A stretch of 17,002 bases of DNA from Deltaproteobacteria bacterium (lineage in GTDB: Bacteria > Desulfobacterota > Desulfuromonadia > Desulfuromonadales > BM103). Made by a program: the position numbers and the translations under genes. The notes beneath the pieces were generated by a model. The model ran no database searches and was not told the DNA's origin. It saw only the letters and a program-made list of their open reading frames with translations. The stretch's first letter is position 1, and every line of letters begins with the position of its first letter. Shown one piece after another: positions 4,893 through 11,675 of this stretch. The stretch is taken from contig JAFDBW010000088.1 of the NCBI GenBank assembly GCA_019313105.1, positions 1 through 17,002 of the forward strand, read 5' to 3'.

Positions 4893-6668
4893 ATGGACAT
4901 CACTCTCACCCTTGCCATCCTGCTGGTCGCCATCATTCTCTTTGCCACGGAATGGCTGCGCATGGACGTCGTCAGCCTAATGGTGCTGCTGGCGGTCACC
5001 CTGACCGGTTTGGTCACCCCGGCAGAGGCCTTCGCTGGGTTCAGCAACCCTGCCGTGATTACCGTTGCCGCCATGTTCGTGCTCGGTACCGGAATTTCCC
5101 ACACCGGTGCAATTTCCAAATTCGGTGAGCAACTGATCGACAGAACAGGGCACAACCAGTCTCTGATGATCGCCTCGATCATGGGTACAGTGGCTCTCTT
5201 TTCGGCTTTTATCAACAACATCGGTGCGACCGCGGTCCTGATGCCGATCGTTATCATGATTGCTCGAAGGACCAGGCTGCCGCCCAGCAAACTGCTCATC
5301 CCGCTGGCCTTCGGTTCACTCCTCGGTGGCGTCTGCACTCTGATCGGCACCCCCCCCAATATCCTGATCAATGAACTCCTCCTGGAATATACCGGTGAGG
5401 GGTTCCAGATGTTTTCCTTTACCCCCATCGGTCTGGTTCTGCTCGCCTGCGGCATCAGCTACATGGCCTTCTTCGGTCACAAGCTCCTTCCGGTAAGAAA
5501 ATCGGGGACCTTGACCGAAGCCTACCAGGTCAAGGAATACATTACTGAAATAGAGATTCTCGAAGGGTCTCCGCTGGACGGCAAGACGATCAGCCAGAGC
5601 AAGCTGGAGCGGGAATTCAACATGAAAGTCCGCGCCATGCAGCGCAAGAGAAGAAAATATCTACAACCGAAACGCAATCGGAAACTTCGCGCAGGAGACA
5701 TTCTTTTTCTGGAAGGAGACCCGGAAGGAATCCTCAAGGTCATGGAGGAAAAAGGAATTCTTTTCCTCCCGGAACGTGACAATCCCATCCCCGGCACTTC
5801 GGATGAAGAATTTGTGGTTGTCGAAGCCTCCCTCGACCCAACCAGTGACATGGTCGGAAAGACCCTGAGCCAGGAACGTTTTTCCAGCACCCACGGCTTG
5901 ACCGCTCTGGCAATCTGGCGAAGCGGGGCGCCGGTGGTTCGCAAGGTTGAACACGTGGTCCTGCAGTTTGGCGACGTATTGCTGCTGCAGGGGCCGGAAG
6001 AAAAAGTCCGGCACCTTGCCAAGGGACATGGTTTCCTGGTTCTGGGTGGCGTCAGCCCTGTTCCGTATCGCCCACGGCGGGCACCGATCGCCGTCGGGAC
6101 GATCCTTGGCGTGATCCTCTTGACGGTCACAGGAGCCACCCCAATCATGGTCGCCGCAACCTTTGGCGCTCTGATCATGATCCTGACCCGATGCCTGACG
6201 ATCAAAGAGGCCTACGACAGCATCGACTGGCCAATCATCATCCTGATCGCCGGCACCCTGCCGCTTGGTCATGCCATGCACAACAGCGGCGCGGCCGAAC
6301 TGCTGGCCCATTTGATCATTGAGGGGGTCGGCTCATACGGGCCATGGATTGTGCTGGGAGCGGTTTTCCTGATCACCTTCTGTCTCACCGAAGTGATGAG
6401 CCACGCAGCAGCGGCCGTGCTGGTCGCACCGATCGCCTACAATACCGCGGTCGAACTCGCCGTTTCCCCCCGCCCCTTCTTCATGGCCGTCGCCATCGCC
6501 GCCTCGATGTGCTTTATGACCCCGATCAGTCACCAGTCGAATGCACTGGTCATGGGCCCGGGAGGTTACAAGTTCCTCGACTACACCAAGGTTGGTGCGC
6601 CTTTGAATATCATGGTCTGGATCATCGCGACGCTGATTATTCCGATCTTGTTTCCTTTTAACCCGTGA
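4893..6668 (+). CDS. SLC13/DASS-type anion permease with two RCK_C (TrkA-C) domains
   Basis: 591 aa inner-membrane transporter. Membrane segments fill about 1-200 and 395-591. The N-terminal half carries the re-entrant signature SAFINNIGATAVLMP (104-118) and LIGTPPN (150-156); the C-terminal half has the matching TEVMSHAAAAVLVAPIAY and PISHQSNALVMGPGGY. The soluble centre has two RCK_C-like domains, about 210-292 and 303-386, each ending in a GDxLxLxG strand (268-275, 360-367). This is the YfbS/SAC1-like layout of Na+-coupled sulfate or dicarboxylate carriers; substrate cannot be read from sequence. RCK_C domains usually sense small ligands, so gating is likely. The ATG has only a weak CAGG site. 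A role in thiamine uptake is not supported by family. Confidence 0.9.
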   Translation: MDITLTLAILLVAIILFATEWLRMDVVSLMVLLAVTLTGLVTPAEAFAGFSNPAVITVAAMFVLGTGISHTGAISKFGEQLIDRTGHNQSLMIASIMGTVALFSAFINNIGATAVLMPIVIMIARRTRLPPSKLLIPLAFGSLLGGVCTLIGTPPNILINELLLEYTGEGFQMFSFTPIGLVLLACGISYMAFFGHKLLPVRKSGTLTEAYQVKEYITEIEILEGSPLDGKTISQSKLEREFNMKVRAMQRKRRKYLQPKRNRKLRAGDILFLEGDPEGILKVMEEKGILFLPERDNPIPGTSDEEFVVVEASLDPTSDMVGKTLSQERFSSTHGLTALAIWRSGAPVVRKVEHVVLQFGDVLLLQGPEEKVRHLAKGHGFLVLGGVSPVPYRPRRAPIAVGTILGVILLTVTGATPIMVAATFGALIMILTRCLTIKEAYDSIDWPIIILIAGTLPLGHAMHNSGAAELLAHLIIEGVGSYGPWIVLGAVFLITFCLTEVMSHAAAAVLVAPIAYNTAVELAVSPRPFFMAVAIAASMCFMTPISHQSNALVMGPGGYKFLDYTKVGAPLNIMVWIIATLIIPILFPFNP

Positions 6669-6670
6669 TG

Positions 6671-6712
6671 CGGGACCCGGAGCGAGGGACGCAACCCGAC
6701 GACTTTGCTTTT
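6671..6712 (+). repeat. Degenerate heptamer arm after the permease stop
   Basis: Beginning 3 nt after the stop: CGGGACC, CGGAGCG, AGGGACG, CAACCCG (6671-6698), then GCTTTT (6707-6712). The first three units fit nGGNRCG on the coding strand of the gene just ended. It is short and imperfect, so this is a weaker member of the family. Confidence 0.4.
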
Positions 6713-6728
6713 AAAGAAAACGGGTAAG

Positions 6729-6753
6729 GGCAACATTTTCATTGTATGTTGCC
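6729..6753. terminator. Hairpin between convergent genes, possible terminator
   Basis: GGCAACAT (6729-6736) pairs perfectly with ATGTTGCC (6746-6753) over a 9-nt loop. It lies between the convergent permease and radical SAM genes and could serve both, but neither side has a good T-run, so intrinsic termination is uncertain. Confidence 0.4.
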
Positions 6754-6775
6754 GGAAATCCAGAACCTGCCCCTC

Positions 6776-7666
6776 TTAAAAATTATCTTCTGAATAATCC
6801 GGAACCTCATTAAACCATCCAGGGTGCTGTCTGGCCTTTGCCAGCGTCTGCTCGGCCTGAGCGATAATCTTTTCACGGTCTTTCGGGTAAGATCCCGCCA
6901 GATGAAGGATATTCGAGACATGATTGGAACGCAGAATGGTTTTCTTCGGGGCAAGGTGACGGACAATTTCGAGTGCTTCTTCGAGAATCCCGCCATTGGT
7001 CTGCAGGGTGATGGAGCGCAGAAAGTCATCGTTGTGACGCTGGAACATCGTCAGCAGCGAAAAGAACTCCGGCGACAATCCTGTAATCCATTCGGCCGTG
7101 GCCCGGGCATGCTCACGGCTGCGTTCCTGCCCGGCCAAACCGAGAATTGCGGTGACCGAGAGCTTCATTCCGGCCTGCTGGGCCTTGCGACACAGGTCCA
7201 TCATCTCTTCCGGCGTGAACCCTTTGCGCACGGCGGTAAGGGTTTGCGCATCGCCACTTTCCAGACCGAAATAAAGGATTCGCAGCTTCTTTTCACGCAA
7301 CACGGTCAACTCGGCGACCGACTTGCTTTTTAAACTGTTGGGCGAGGCATAGATGCCGACCCGGGTCAGCTTCGGGAAATTTTCAGCAAGCAAATCAAGG
7401 ATTTCGACAAGACCCGCCTGGGGATAGATCAACGCGTCGCCATCGGCGAGAAAAACTCTCTGTACGTACGGTCTGTGTCGTGCAGGAATTTGTGATATTT
7501 CAGTCCTGATATCACCAACAGGTCGAACCTTGAAATGTTTGGTTTTGTACATACCACAGAAGGTACAGTGGTTTTGCGAACACCCCAGGGTGATCTGGAA
7601 TATCTGGCTGCGTGCCTCACTCGGCGGTCGATACAGAGGGTAATCGTAATCAAAGCAGTCGTACAT
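6776..7666 (-). CDS. Radical SAM protein, function unknown
   Basis: 296 aa with an N-terminal radical SAM core. The cluster motif is C29, C34, C37 in GCSQNHCTFCGMYK, spacing CX4CX2C instead of the common CX3CX2C; I believe this is usual for proteins starting YDYPLYRPPSEA. VFLADGDALIYP (about 73-84), ILYFGLESGD (about 129-138) and an ILGLAGQE segment follow the core's beta strands. No extra Fe-S or B12 domain is evident, and the C-terminal 80 residues are helical. Substrate is unknown. The ATG is immediately preceded by eight heptamer repeats, leaving no Shine-Dalgarno sequence; no better in-frame start exists before the conserved N-terminus. It is probably downstream of the rhomboid gene on one transcript. 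Confidence 0.88.
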   Translation of the reverse strand: MYDCFDYDYPLYRPPSEARSQIFQITLGCSQNHCTFCGMYKTKHFKVRPVGDIRTEISQIPARHRPYVQRVFLADGDALIYPQAGLVEILDLLAENFPKLTRVGIYASPNSLKSKSVAELTVLREKKLRILYFGLESGDAQTLTAVRKGFTPEEMMDLCRKAQQAGMKLSVTAILGLAGQERSREHARATAEWITGLSPEFFSLLTMFQRHNDDFLRSITLQTNGGILEEALEIVRHLAPKKTILRSNHVSNILHLAGSYPKDREKIIAQAEQTLAKARQHPGWFNEVPDYSEDNF

Positions 7667-7722
7667 AGTGGTTAGTGGTCAGTGGTTAGTGGTTAGTGGT
7701 TAGTGGTTAGTGGTTAGTGGTT
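7667..7722 (+). repeat. 7-bp tandem array, (AGTGGTT)x8, touching a start codon
   Basis: Eight units of AGTGGTT with one T-to-C change (7680). On the minus strand it reads AACCACT eight times and ends at the base before the radical SAM ATG. Read as TGGTTAG the unit fits nGGNNNG. It is the far arm of an element whose other arm is 7764-7819. Confidence 0.97.
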
Positions 7723-7763
7723 AGAGAAAGGCTAACAATTAACAGCATGAGCAATATCTTTGA

Positions 7764-7819
7764 GATCCCCCTTACCGCTTTTCCCTTGCCTCTTTTCCCT
7801 ATCCCATTGCCTCTCACCC
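7764..7819 (-). repeat. Degenerate heptamer arm overlapping the rhomboid stop
   Basis: On the minus strand: GGGTGAG, AGGCAAT, GGGATAG, GGAAAAG, AGGCAAG, GGAAAAG, CGGTAAG, GGGGATC, consensus near RGGNAAG. The TGA stop of the rhomboid gene (7814-7816) lies within the first unit. With 7667-7722 it forms a two-arm element spanning the gap between two minus-strand genes; GCTTTTCCC (7777-7785) corresponds to the core of other copies. Confidence 0.65.
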
Positions 7820-8983
7820 TTCCGCCTCTTCAATCATCTTCATATAGCGCCGGGCATCCTCGGCGACTTCCGATGACTGGGCGAGATCAACCGCGGCAAC
7901 CAGGTAATGCCAGGCGGCCGTTTCACAGCGCTCTTTTTGCAGCATGGCACGTCCTGCCCCCAGGTAAGCACGGTCGAGGTTCCGGTCCCCGGGGTGTTCG
8001 GCGATCAATCTTCGGTAGACCGTCAGCGCCTCATCCGTCTCACCACTGGCCAGCAGGTAATCACCGATCGCGAGAAGATTGTGTGTCGCAAGCTGGCCGC
8101 GTTGCGCACGACTGTCCAGTTCCGCATACCGCGACACCGCATGTGGCAGGTCGTCACGGTCGATCGAGCGAACGATATCTGTCACCGCATCCACCAGGTT
8201 AGCTCGCTTGCGGCTCGGCTTCGGGAGAGTTCCCTTCATTTTCAACACCCCGGGCAGACGATCGATCGCCAGGGCCAGTCCGAGACCGGCCAGGAACCCG
8301 CCGATGTGTGCGCCGTGGGCGACCCCGCTGCCTTCTGTCGGGCGGGTCAAAAAAGGCAGGATATTGTCGATCACCAGGTAGACCCCGAGGACGATGCGGG
8401 ACGGTATCAGCAGGGTGGTCATCAGCAGGGGGAAAAGAAAGACAAACACCTTGATCCGGTTGCGCGGAAACCAGAGGAAATAAAATCCGAGGACCCCGGA
8501 GATGGCCCCTGACGCGCCAAGCATCGGGATCTGCGAGTTGGGCACGAACATGGCGAAAAACAGTGTCGCGGCAAGCCCGGCGGCAAGATAAGAAACCAGG
8601 TAGCCGACATGCCCAAGTCGATGTTCGACATTGTCGCCATAAATCCACAGGAACAGCATGTTGCCGGCCAGGTGCATCCACCCGCCATGCATGAACATTG
8701 CCGTAAACATGCTCAGCGGCGAAAATACCGCCGGTCGGAAACCATACTTGAAGACCACCAGGTCATAAGCCGAGACATGCTGGTAAATCAGCTGCACCGG
8801 CCAATTCCCCTGCGCCCCGATCGCATTCAGATAATCGAGCAACGCCGGGTCATCGAGGGCCGGCTTTGCGGAACTCAAAGGGATCGTCACGACGATGAAA
8901 ACGGCAATATTGATCCCGATCAACAGCCAGTTGACATAAGGGGTCGTTTTGGGGTTTGGCACATCGCCGATCGGCAGGAACAT
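7814..8983 (-). CDS. Rhomboid family intramembrane serine protease with helical C-terminal tail
   Basis: 389 aa. Residues about 15-245 form the rhomboid core with around six membrane segments. H104 and N108 (MHLAGN) are the oxyanion-region residues, S158 in GASG is the nucleophile, and H226 in AHIGGF is the catalytic partner, so it should be active. Family role: cleavage of membrane-protein substrates within the bilayer; the substrate is unknown. Residues about 262-389 are soluble and helical; ALTVYRRLIAEHPGD and the following helices resemble TPR repeats, which could recruit partners. The ATG at 8981-8983 has an AGAAG element just upstream. The stop falls in a heptamer repeat shared with the gap to the radical SAM gene. 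Confidence 0.93.
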   Translation of the reverse strand: MFLPIGDVPNPKTTPYVNWLLIGINIAVFIVVTIPLSSAKPALDDPALLDYLNAIGAQGNWPVQLIYQHVSAYDLVVFKYGFRPAVFSPLSMFTAMFMHGGWMHLAGNMLFLWIYGDNVEHRLGHVGYLVSYLAAGLAATLFFAMFVPNSQIPMLGASGAISGVLGFYFLWFPRNRIKVFVFLFPLLMTTLLIPSRIVLGVYLVIDNILPFLTRPTEGSGVAHGAHIGGFLAGLGLALAIDRLPGVLKMKGTLPKPSRKRANLVDAVTDIVRSIDRDDLPHAVSRYAELDSRAQRGQLATHNLLAIGDYLLASGETDEALTVYRRLIAEHPGDRNLDRAYLGAGRAMLQKERCETAAWHYLVAAVDLAQSSEVAEDARRYMKMIEEAEG

Positions 8984-9080
8984 GAATCTTCTCTTGAGGC
9001 TGTCAGTTTATTTGTTGCGTTAAATATAACAGTATGACGCTGGATTGACATGCACATTATTCGATGATGATACGGTTTCT

Positions 9081-9104
9081 CTTTGTGCCTCGGCGTCTTT
9101 GCGT
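9081..9104 (+). repeat. Octamer repeat copy B6
   Basis: CTTTGTGC, CTCGGCGT, CTTTGCGT, then TTAAA. The segment 9093-9123 is nearly repeated at 10655-10684 (16 and 10 identical bases separated by a short variable stretch). It lies between the divergent rhomboid and FAH genes. The frame entering from 9064 is repeat-derived and not part of the FAH protein. Confidence 0.75.
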
Positions 9105-9150
9105 TAAATTTTATACAGCTTTTCAATTCCAACTTTTCCCGGAGATCGAT

Positions 9151-9801
9151 ATGCATACCGTAAAGCTTGGCAATAAAGACATCCCGGTTGGCAAAATTGT
9201 CTGTATCGGCCGCAACTACATCGAACACATCAGGGAACTCGGCAGCCAGATTCCCGACAAACCGGTGATCTTCATCAAGCCGGCCAGCTCGATTATCGGT
9301 GAAGGTGGCACGATCGTCATCCCACCCCATTCGAGTGATTGCCATCACGAAGTTGAGCTTGCTGTCCTGATCGGCACCGAGGCCAAAAACGTCGATGCGA
9401 ACAACGCCCTGGACCACGTGACAGGTTATGCCGTAGCCTTGGACCTGACCCTACGCGACATACAGGGCACCCAGAAAGAAAAAGGTCTGCCCTGGGAGAT
9501 CGCCAAGGCCTTCGACACAGCTTGTCCGCTCTCCGCCTTCGTTCCCGCAGACCGGGTTGGCGACCCACAAAAACTGCAGATCAGATTGACCGTTAATCAT
9601 GACGTCCGTCAGGATGGCAACACCGGAGATATGATGCGATCGGTTGCAGAGTTGATTGCCGCCGCCTCGGCATACTTTACCCTCGAGGCGGGAGACATCC
9701 TGCTGACCGGTACGCCGTCGGGCGTCGGCAGGATTGTCAGTGGGGACCAGCTGCTTGCAGAGATTGAACAGGTTGGCACTTTGAGTGTGAGCGTTGCCTA
9801 G
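9151..9801 (+). CDS. Fumarylacetoacetate hydrolase (FAH) family protein
   Basis: 216 aa single-domain FAH-fold enzyme of the YcgM/FAHD1 size class, which includes acylpyruvate hydrolases and oxaloacetate decarboxylases. The N-terminal CIGRNYIEH (18-26), metal ligands E67 and E69 in HHEVEL plus D98 in ALDLTLRD, and LLTGTPSGVGRI (184-195) all fit Mg2+-dependent members. Substrate cannot be assigned; removal of acylpyruvates or oxaloacetate turnover is possible. The ATG at 9151 has GGAGA 5 nt upstream and begins the family's normal N-terminus; the upstream extension of the frame is repeat sequence. It is convergent with endonuclease V, 40 nt away, without an obvious terminator. Confidence 0.92.
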   Translation: MHTVKLGNKDIPVGKIVCIGRNYIEHIRELGSQIPDKPVIFIKPASSIIGEGGTIVIPPHSSDCHHEVELAVLIGTEAKNVDANNALDHVTGYAVALDLTLRDIQGTQKEKGLPWEIAKAFDTACPLSAFVPADRVGDPQKLQIRLTVNHDVRQDGNTGDMMRSVAELIAAASAYFTLEAGDILLTGTPSGVGRIVSGDQLLAEIEQVGTLSVSVA

Positions 9802-9802
9802 A

Positions 9803-9872
9803 CGATAACAGGGATAAAGGGCAGGAACCGGCGTGATTGTTTTACTCGCACTTCGCACTTAACGCATTGTGC
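9803..9872. repeat. Heptamer element at the convergent FAH/nfi ends
   Basis: Two exact TCGCACT units (9846-9852, 9853-9859; AGTGCGA on the minus strand) cover the last codons of nfi. On the plus strand after the FAH stop, G-rich sequence with loose 7-base spacing follows (CAGGGAT, AAAGGGC, AGGAACC, about 9809-9829). The two exact units are clear; the rest is a judgement. Confidence 0.45.
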
Positions 9873-10543
9873 TCAGACCTGACCTTATTGCTTAACAGGT
9901 GCGCTTGCCGGGTCGGCTCCGGGAGCCGATATCCCCGACTGCAGTGAAGTGCGATTTCCATCGCAGCGTCAAATCCAACCTTGTGCCCCGGGGAGACGTA
10001 AAGTGGCTTGACCCGGGCCCGGGTCCTGACCACCCGCCCGATCTCTTCACCGCCATCCAAGAGCGGCATCCAACAGCCTTTTTCCAAACCAGGCTCCTCA
10101 TACGATCCGCAGAGGCGACTCTTCGCACAACCGATCGTCGGTAGATCGAGCCACAATCCCAGGTGACTGGCGAGACCCAGTCGGCGCGGATGGGCAAAGC
10201 CCTGCGCATCCGCCAGTATGACATCCGGGACGGTTGCAAGCTTCTTAAAGGCCTGAAGCAGGACCGGCAGTTCCCGGAAGGACAACAGCCCCGGGACATA
10301 GGGGAAGCTGACTTCGGCGCTGGCCGAGACTGTCTCAAGGACCTCCATCGTGCCATAATTCAGGACCACGATAGCCGCATGAAAAATATGGCCATGGATT
10401 TTATAGGAGACGTCGACTCCAGAGATGGTCCGGATCGGCTTGGGAAGGTGATGATTCAGAACAACCTGGCCGGTCAATTTCTGCTGCAGGGCAACGGCTT
10501 CTTGTGGGGTTAAATCCCAGGAGTGCAGGTTAGAGAATTCCAT
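9842..10543 (-). CDS. nfi: Endonuclease V (deoxyinosine 3' endonuclease)
   Basis: 233 aa cytoplasmic repair nuclease that nicks DNA one base 3' of deoxyinosine, a product of adenine deamination. By comparison with Thermotoga maritima EndoV (D43, E89, D110, H214), the metal-site residues are D44 in GVDVSY, E91 in LSFRELP, D112 in ILADAQGFAHPRR, and H215. The strand-separating wedge PYVP is at 81-84. The conserved fold ends near residue 215. The last residues (SAKCE) are encoded by two copies of the heptamer AGTGCGA just before the stop, so the C-terminus has probably been altered by repeat sequence. Transcribed alone, convergent with the FAH gene. Confidence 0.95.
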   Translation of the reverse strand: MEFSNLHSWDLTPQEAVALQQKLTGQVVLNHHLPKPIRTISGVDVSYKIHGHIFHAAIVVLNYGTMEVLETVSASAEVSFPYVPGLLSFRELPVLLQAFKKLATVPDVILADAQGFAHPRRLGLASHLGLWLDLPTIGCAKSRLCGSYEEPGLEKGCWMPLLDGGEEIGRVVRTRARVKPLYVSPGHKVGFDAAMEIALHCSRGYRLPEPTRQAHLLSNKVRSEHNALSAKCE

Positions 10544-10650
10544 TCAGAAACAACATTGATCAACAGAGATAGAAAAAAAGATTAACCGACAGCGACAAAA
10601 GGGCACCGTTTTCTCCAAGCACCTCTTATGGTGGCAAAGCTTTTTTTATA

Positions 10651-10713
10651 TTTTGCGTCTTTGCGTTAAAGATTTACAGCTTTTAGCGTTCCTCGTCCAG
10701 CGACCGCGAACCG
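10651..10713. repeat. Octamer copy B7 joined to a heptamer arm
   Basis: TTTTGCGT, CTTTGCGT (10651-10666), then TTAAA and TACAGCTTTT (10675-10684), matching 9093-9123. GCTTTTAGCG (10679-10688) leads into heptamers which on the minus strand read CGGTTCG, CGGTCGC, TGGACGA, GGAACGC (10686-10713). The arm begins 3 nt after the TAA of the dehydrogenase gene. This joins both repeat families at one site. The rest of the gap (10544-10650) holds only AT-rich sequence and a CTTATGGTGGCAAAG fragment. Confidence 0.65.
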
Positions 10714-10716
10714 GTT

Positions 10717-11670
10717 TTAATCAACCCGATTTCGCGATTCACCAACCAGGAAGGCATTGAGGTTAGCGGCGAGTTCATCAATCAGCCTCTGTCTTGCCGC
10801 CCTGGTTGCCCAGGCCAGGTGTGGAGTGATGAAACAGTTTGGCGCATCAAGCAACGGGTTGTCCGAGGGCGGCGGTTCCTGGGACAGGACATCGAGACCG
10901 GCGCCGGCAATTTCGCCTTTGTGTAACGCCTCAGCCAGCTCAGCTTCATCGACTAGCAGACCGCGACCGGTATTGATCAGATAGGCCGACGCCTTCATCC
11001 TGGCAAGACGCTCGGCATTGATCAGTCTTTCGGTTTCAGCTGTCAGTGGACAGCTCAAACTGATGACATCGGCTTCAGTCAACAACTGATCGAGTCCGAC
11101 ATAATCTATCTCCGGGAAGGCTTGCGGATCGGGACTACGGGTGTGAACCAGGACGCGCATGCCGAAAGCCGCAGCGATCTTTGCGGTGGCCTGGCCGATG
11201 TCGCCAAATCCGACAATACCGAACACCTTGTCAGCCAATTCAATCTGCGGTGTGTCCTGGAAAGCAAAATACGGACAGTTGCTCCAGGCACCCTGCCTGA
11301 CCCTTTCATTGTGCCAACCGACGCCGCGGACCAGTTCCAGAAGCAGGGCAAAAACATGCTGGGCAACAGAGGCGGTACTGTAGGCGGGAACGTTGGCGAC
11401 AGCAATCCGATGCTGTCGCGCAGCGTCCAGGTCAACGACGTTGACACCCGTTGCCTGGATACCGATATAGGCCAGGTCTGGCAATGCAGCCATCTCGGCG
11501 GCACCAATGAACACCTTGTTGGTAATCAGAGCTTCGGCCCCGGCGGCGCGTTCGACAGTCAATTCAGCAGGGGTGCGATCATAAACCGCCAGCTTGCCGA
11601 ACCCGGCCAATCCGTCCCAGGAAAGATCCCCCGGGTTCGTCGCATACCCGTCTAGGACAACGATCTTCAC
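10717..11670 (-). CDS. D-2-hydroxyacid dehydrogenase (glycerate/hydroxypyruvate reductase type)
   Basis: 317 aa. Two-domain D-isomer 2-hydroxyacid dehydrogenase: a split catalytic domain (1-100, 290-317) around a Rossmann domain with GFGDIG (154-159). Active-site residues are R236 (NTGRG), E265 and H284 in PHLAWAT; the PHxAWAT pattern is common in glycerate/hydroxypyruvate reductases. Arg178 near the end of the second strand replaces the usual acidic residue and could favour NADPH, which is an inference. The start is GTG at 11668-11670, 5 nt after the ppdK stop, with its ribosome-binding site (GAAGAGGG) inside the ppdK end; the two genes are therefore co-transcribed. PPDK as neighbour suggests pyruvate/glycerate metabolism. 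A heptamer arm follows the stop. Confidence 0.9.
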   Translation of the reverse strand: MKIVVLDGYATNPGDLSWDGLAGFGKLAVYDRTPAELTVERAAGAEALITNKVFIGAAEMAALPDLAYIGIQATGVNVVDLDAARQHRIAVANVPAYSTASVAQHVFALLLELVRGVGWHNERVRQGAWSNCPYFAFQDTPQIELADKVFGIVGFGDIGQATAKIAAAFGMRVLVHTRSPDPQAFPEIDYVGLDQLLTEADVISLSCPLTAETERLINAERLARMKASAYLINTGRGLLVDEAELAEALHKGEIAGAGLDVLSQEPPPSDNPLLDAPNCFITPHLAWATRAARQRLIDELAANLNAFLVGESRNRVD

Positions 11671-11675
11671 CGTGT

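Noticed and set aside
7554..7582. Broken radical SAM motif (CX4CX2C)
   Set aside because: The spacing differs from CX3CX2C, but I believe this subfamily normally has it, so it is not evidence of decay.
9064..9150. N-terminal extension of the FAH-family protein
   Set aside because: It is octamer-repeat sequence in translation; GGAGA and the normal N-terminus support 9151.
10544..10650. Intrinsic terminator of the ppdK-dehydrogenase operon
   Set aside because: T-rich runs exist on the minus strand, but I found no adequate stem before them.
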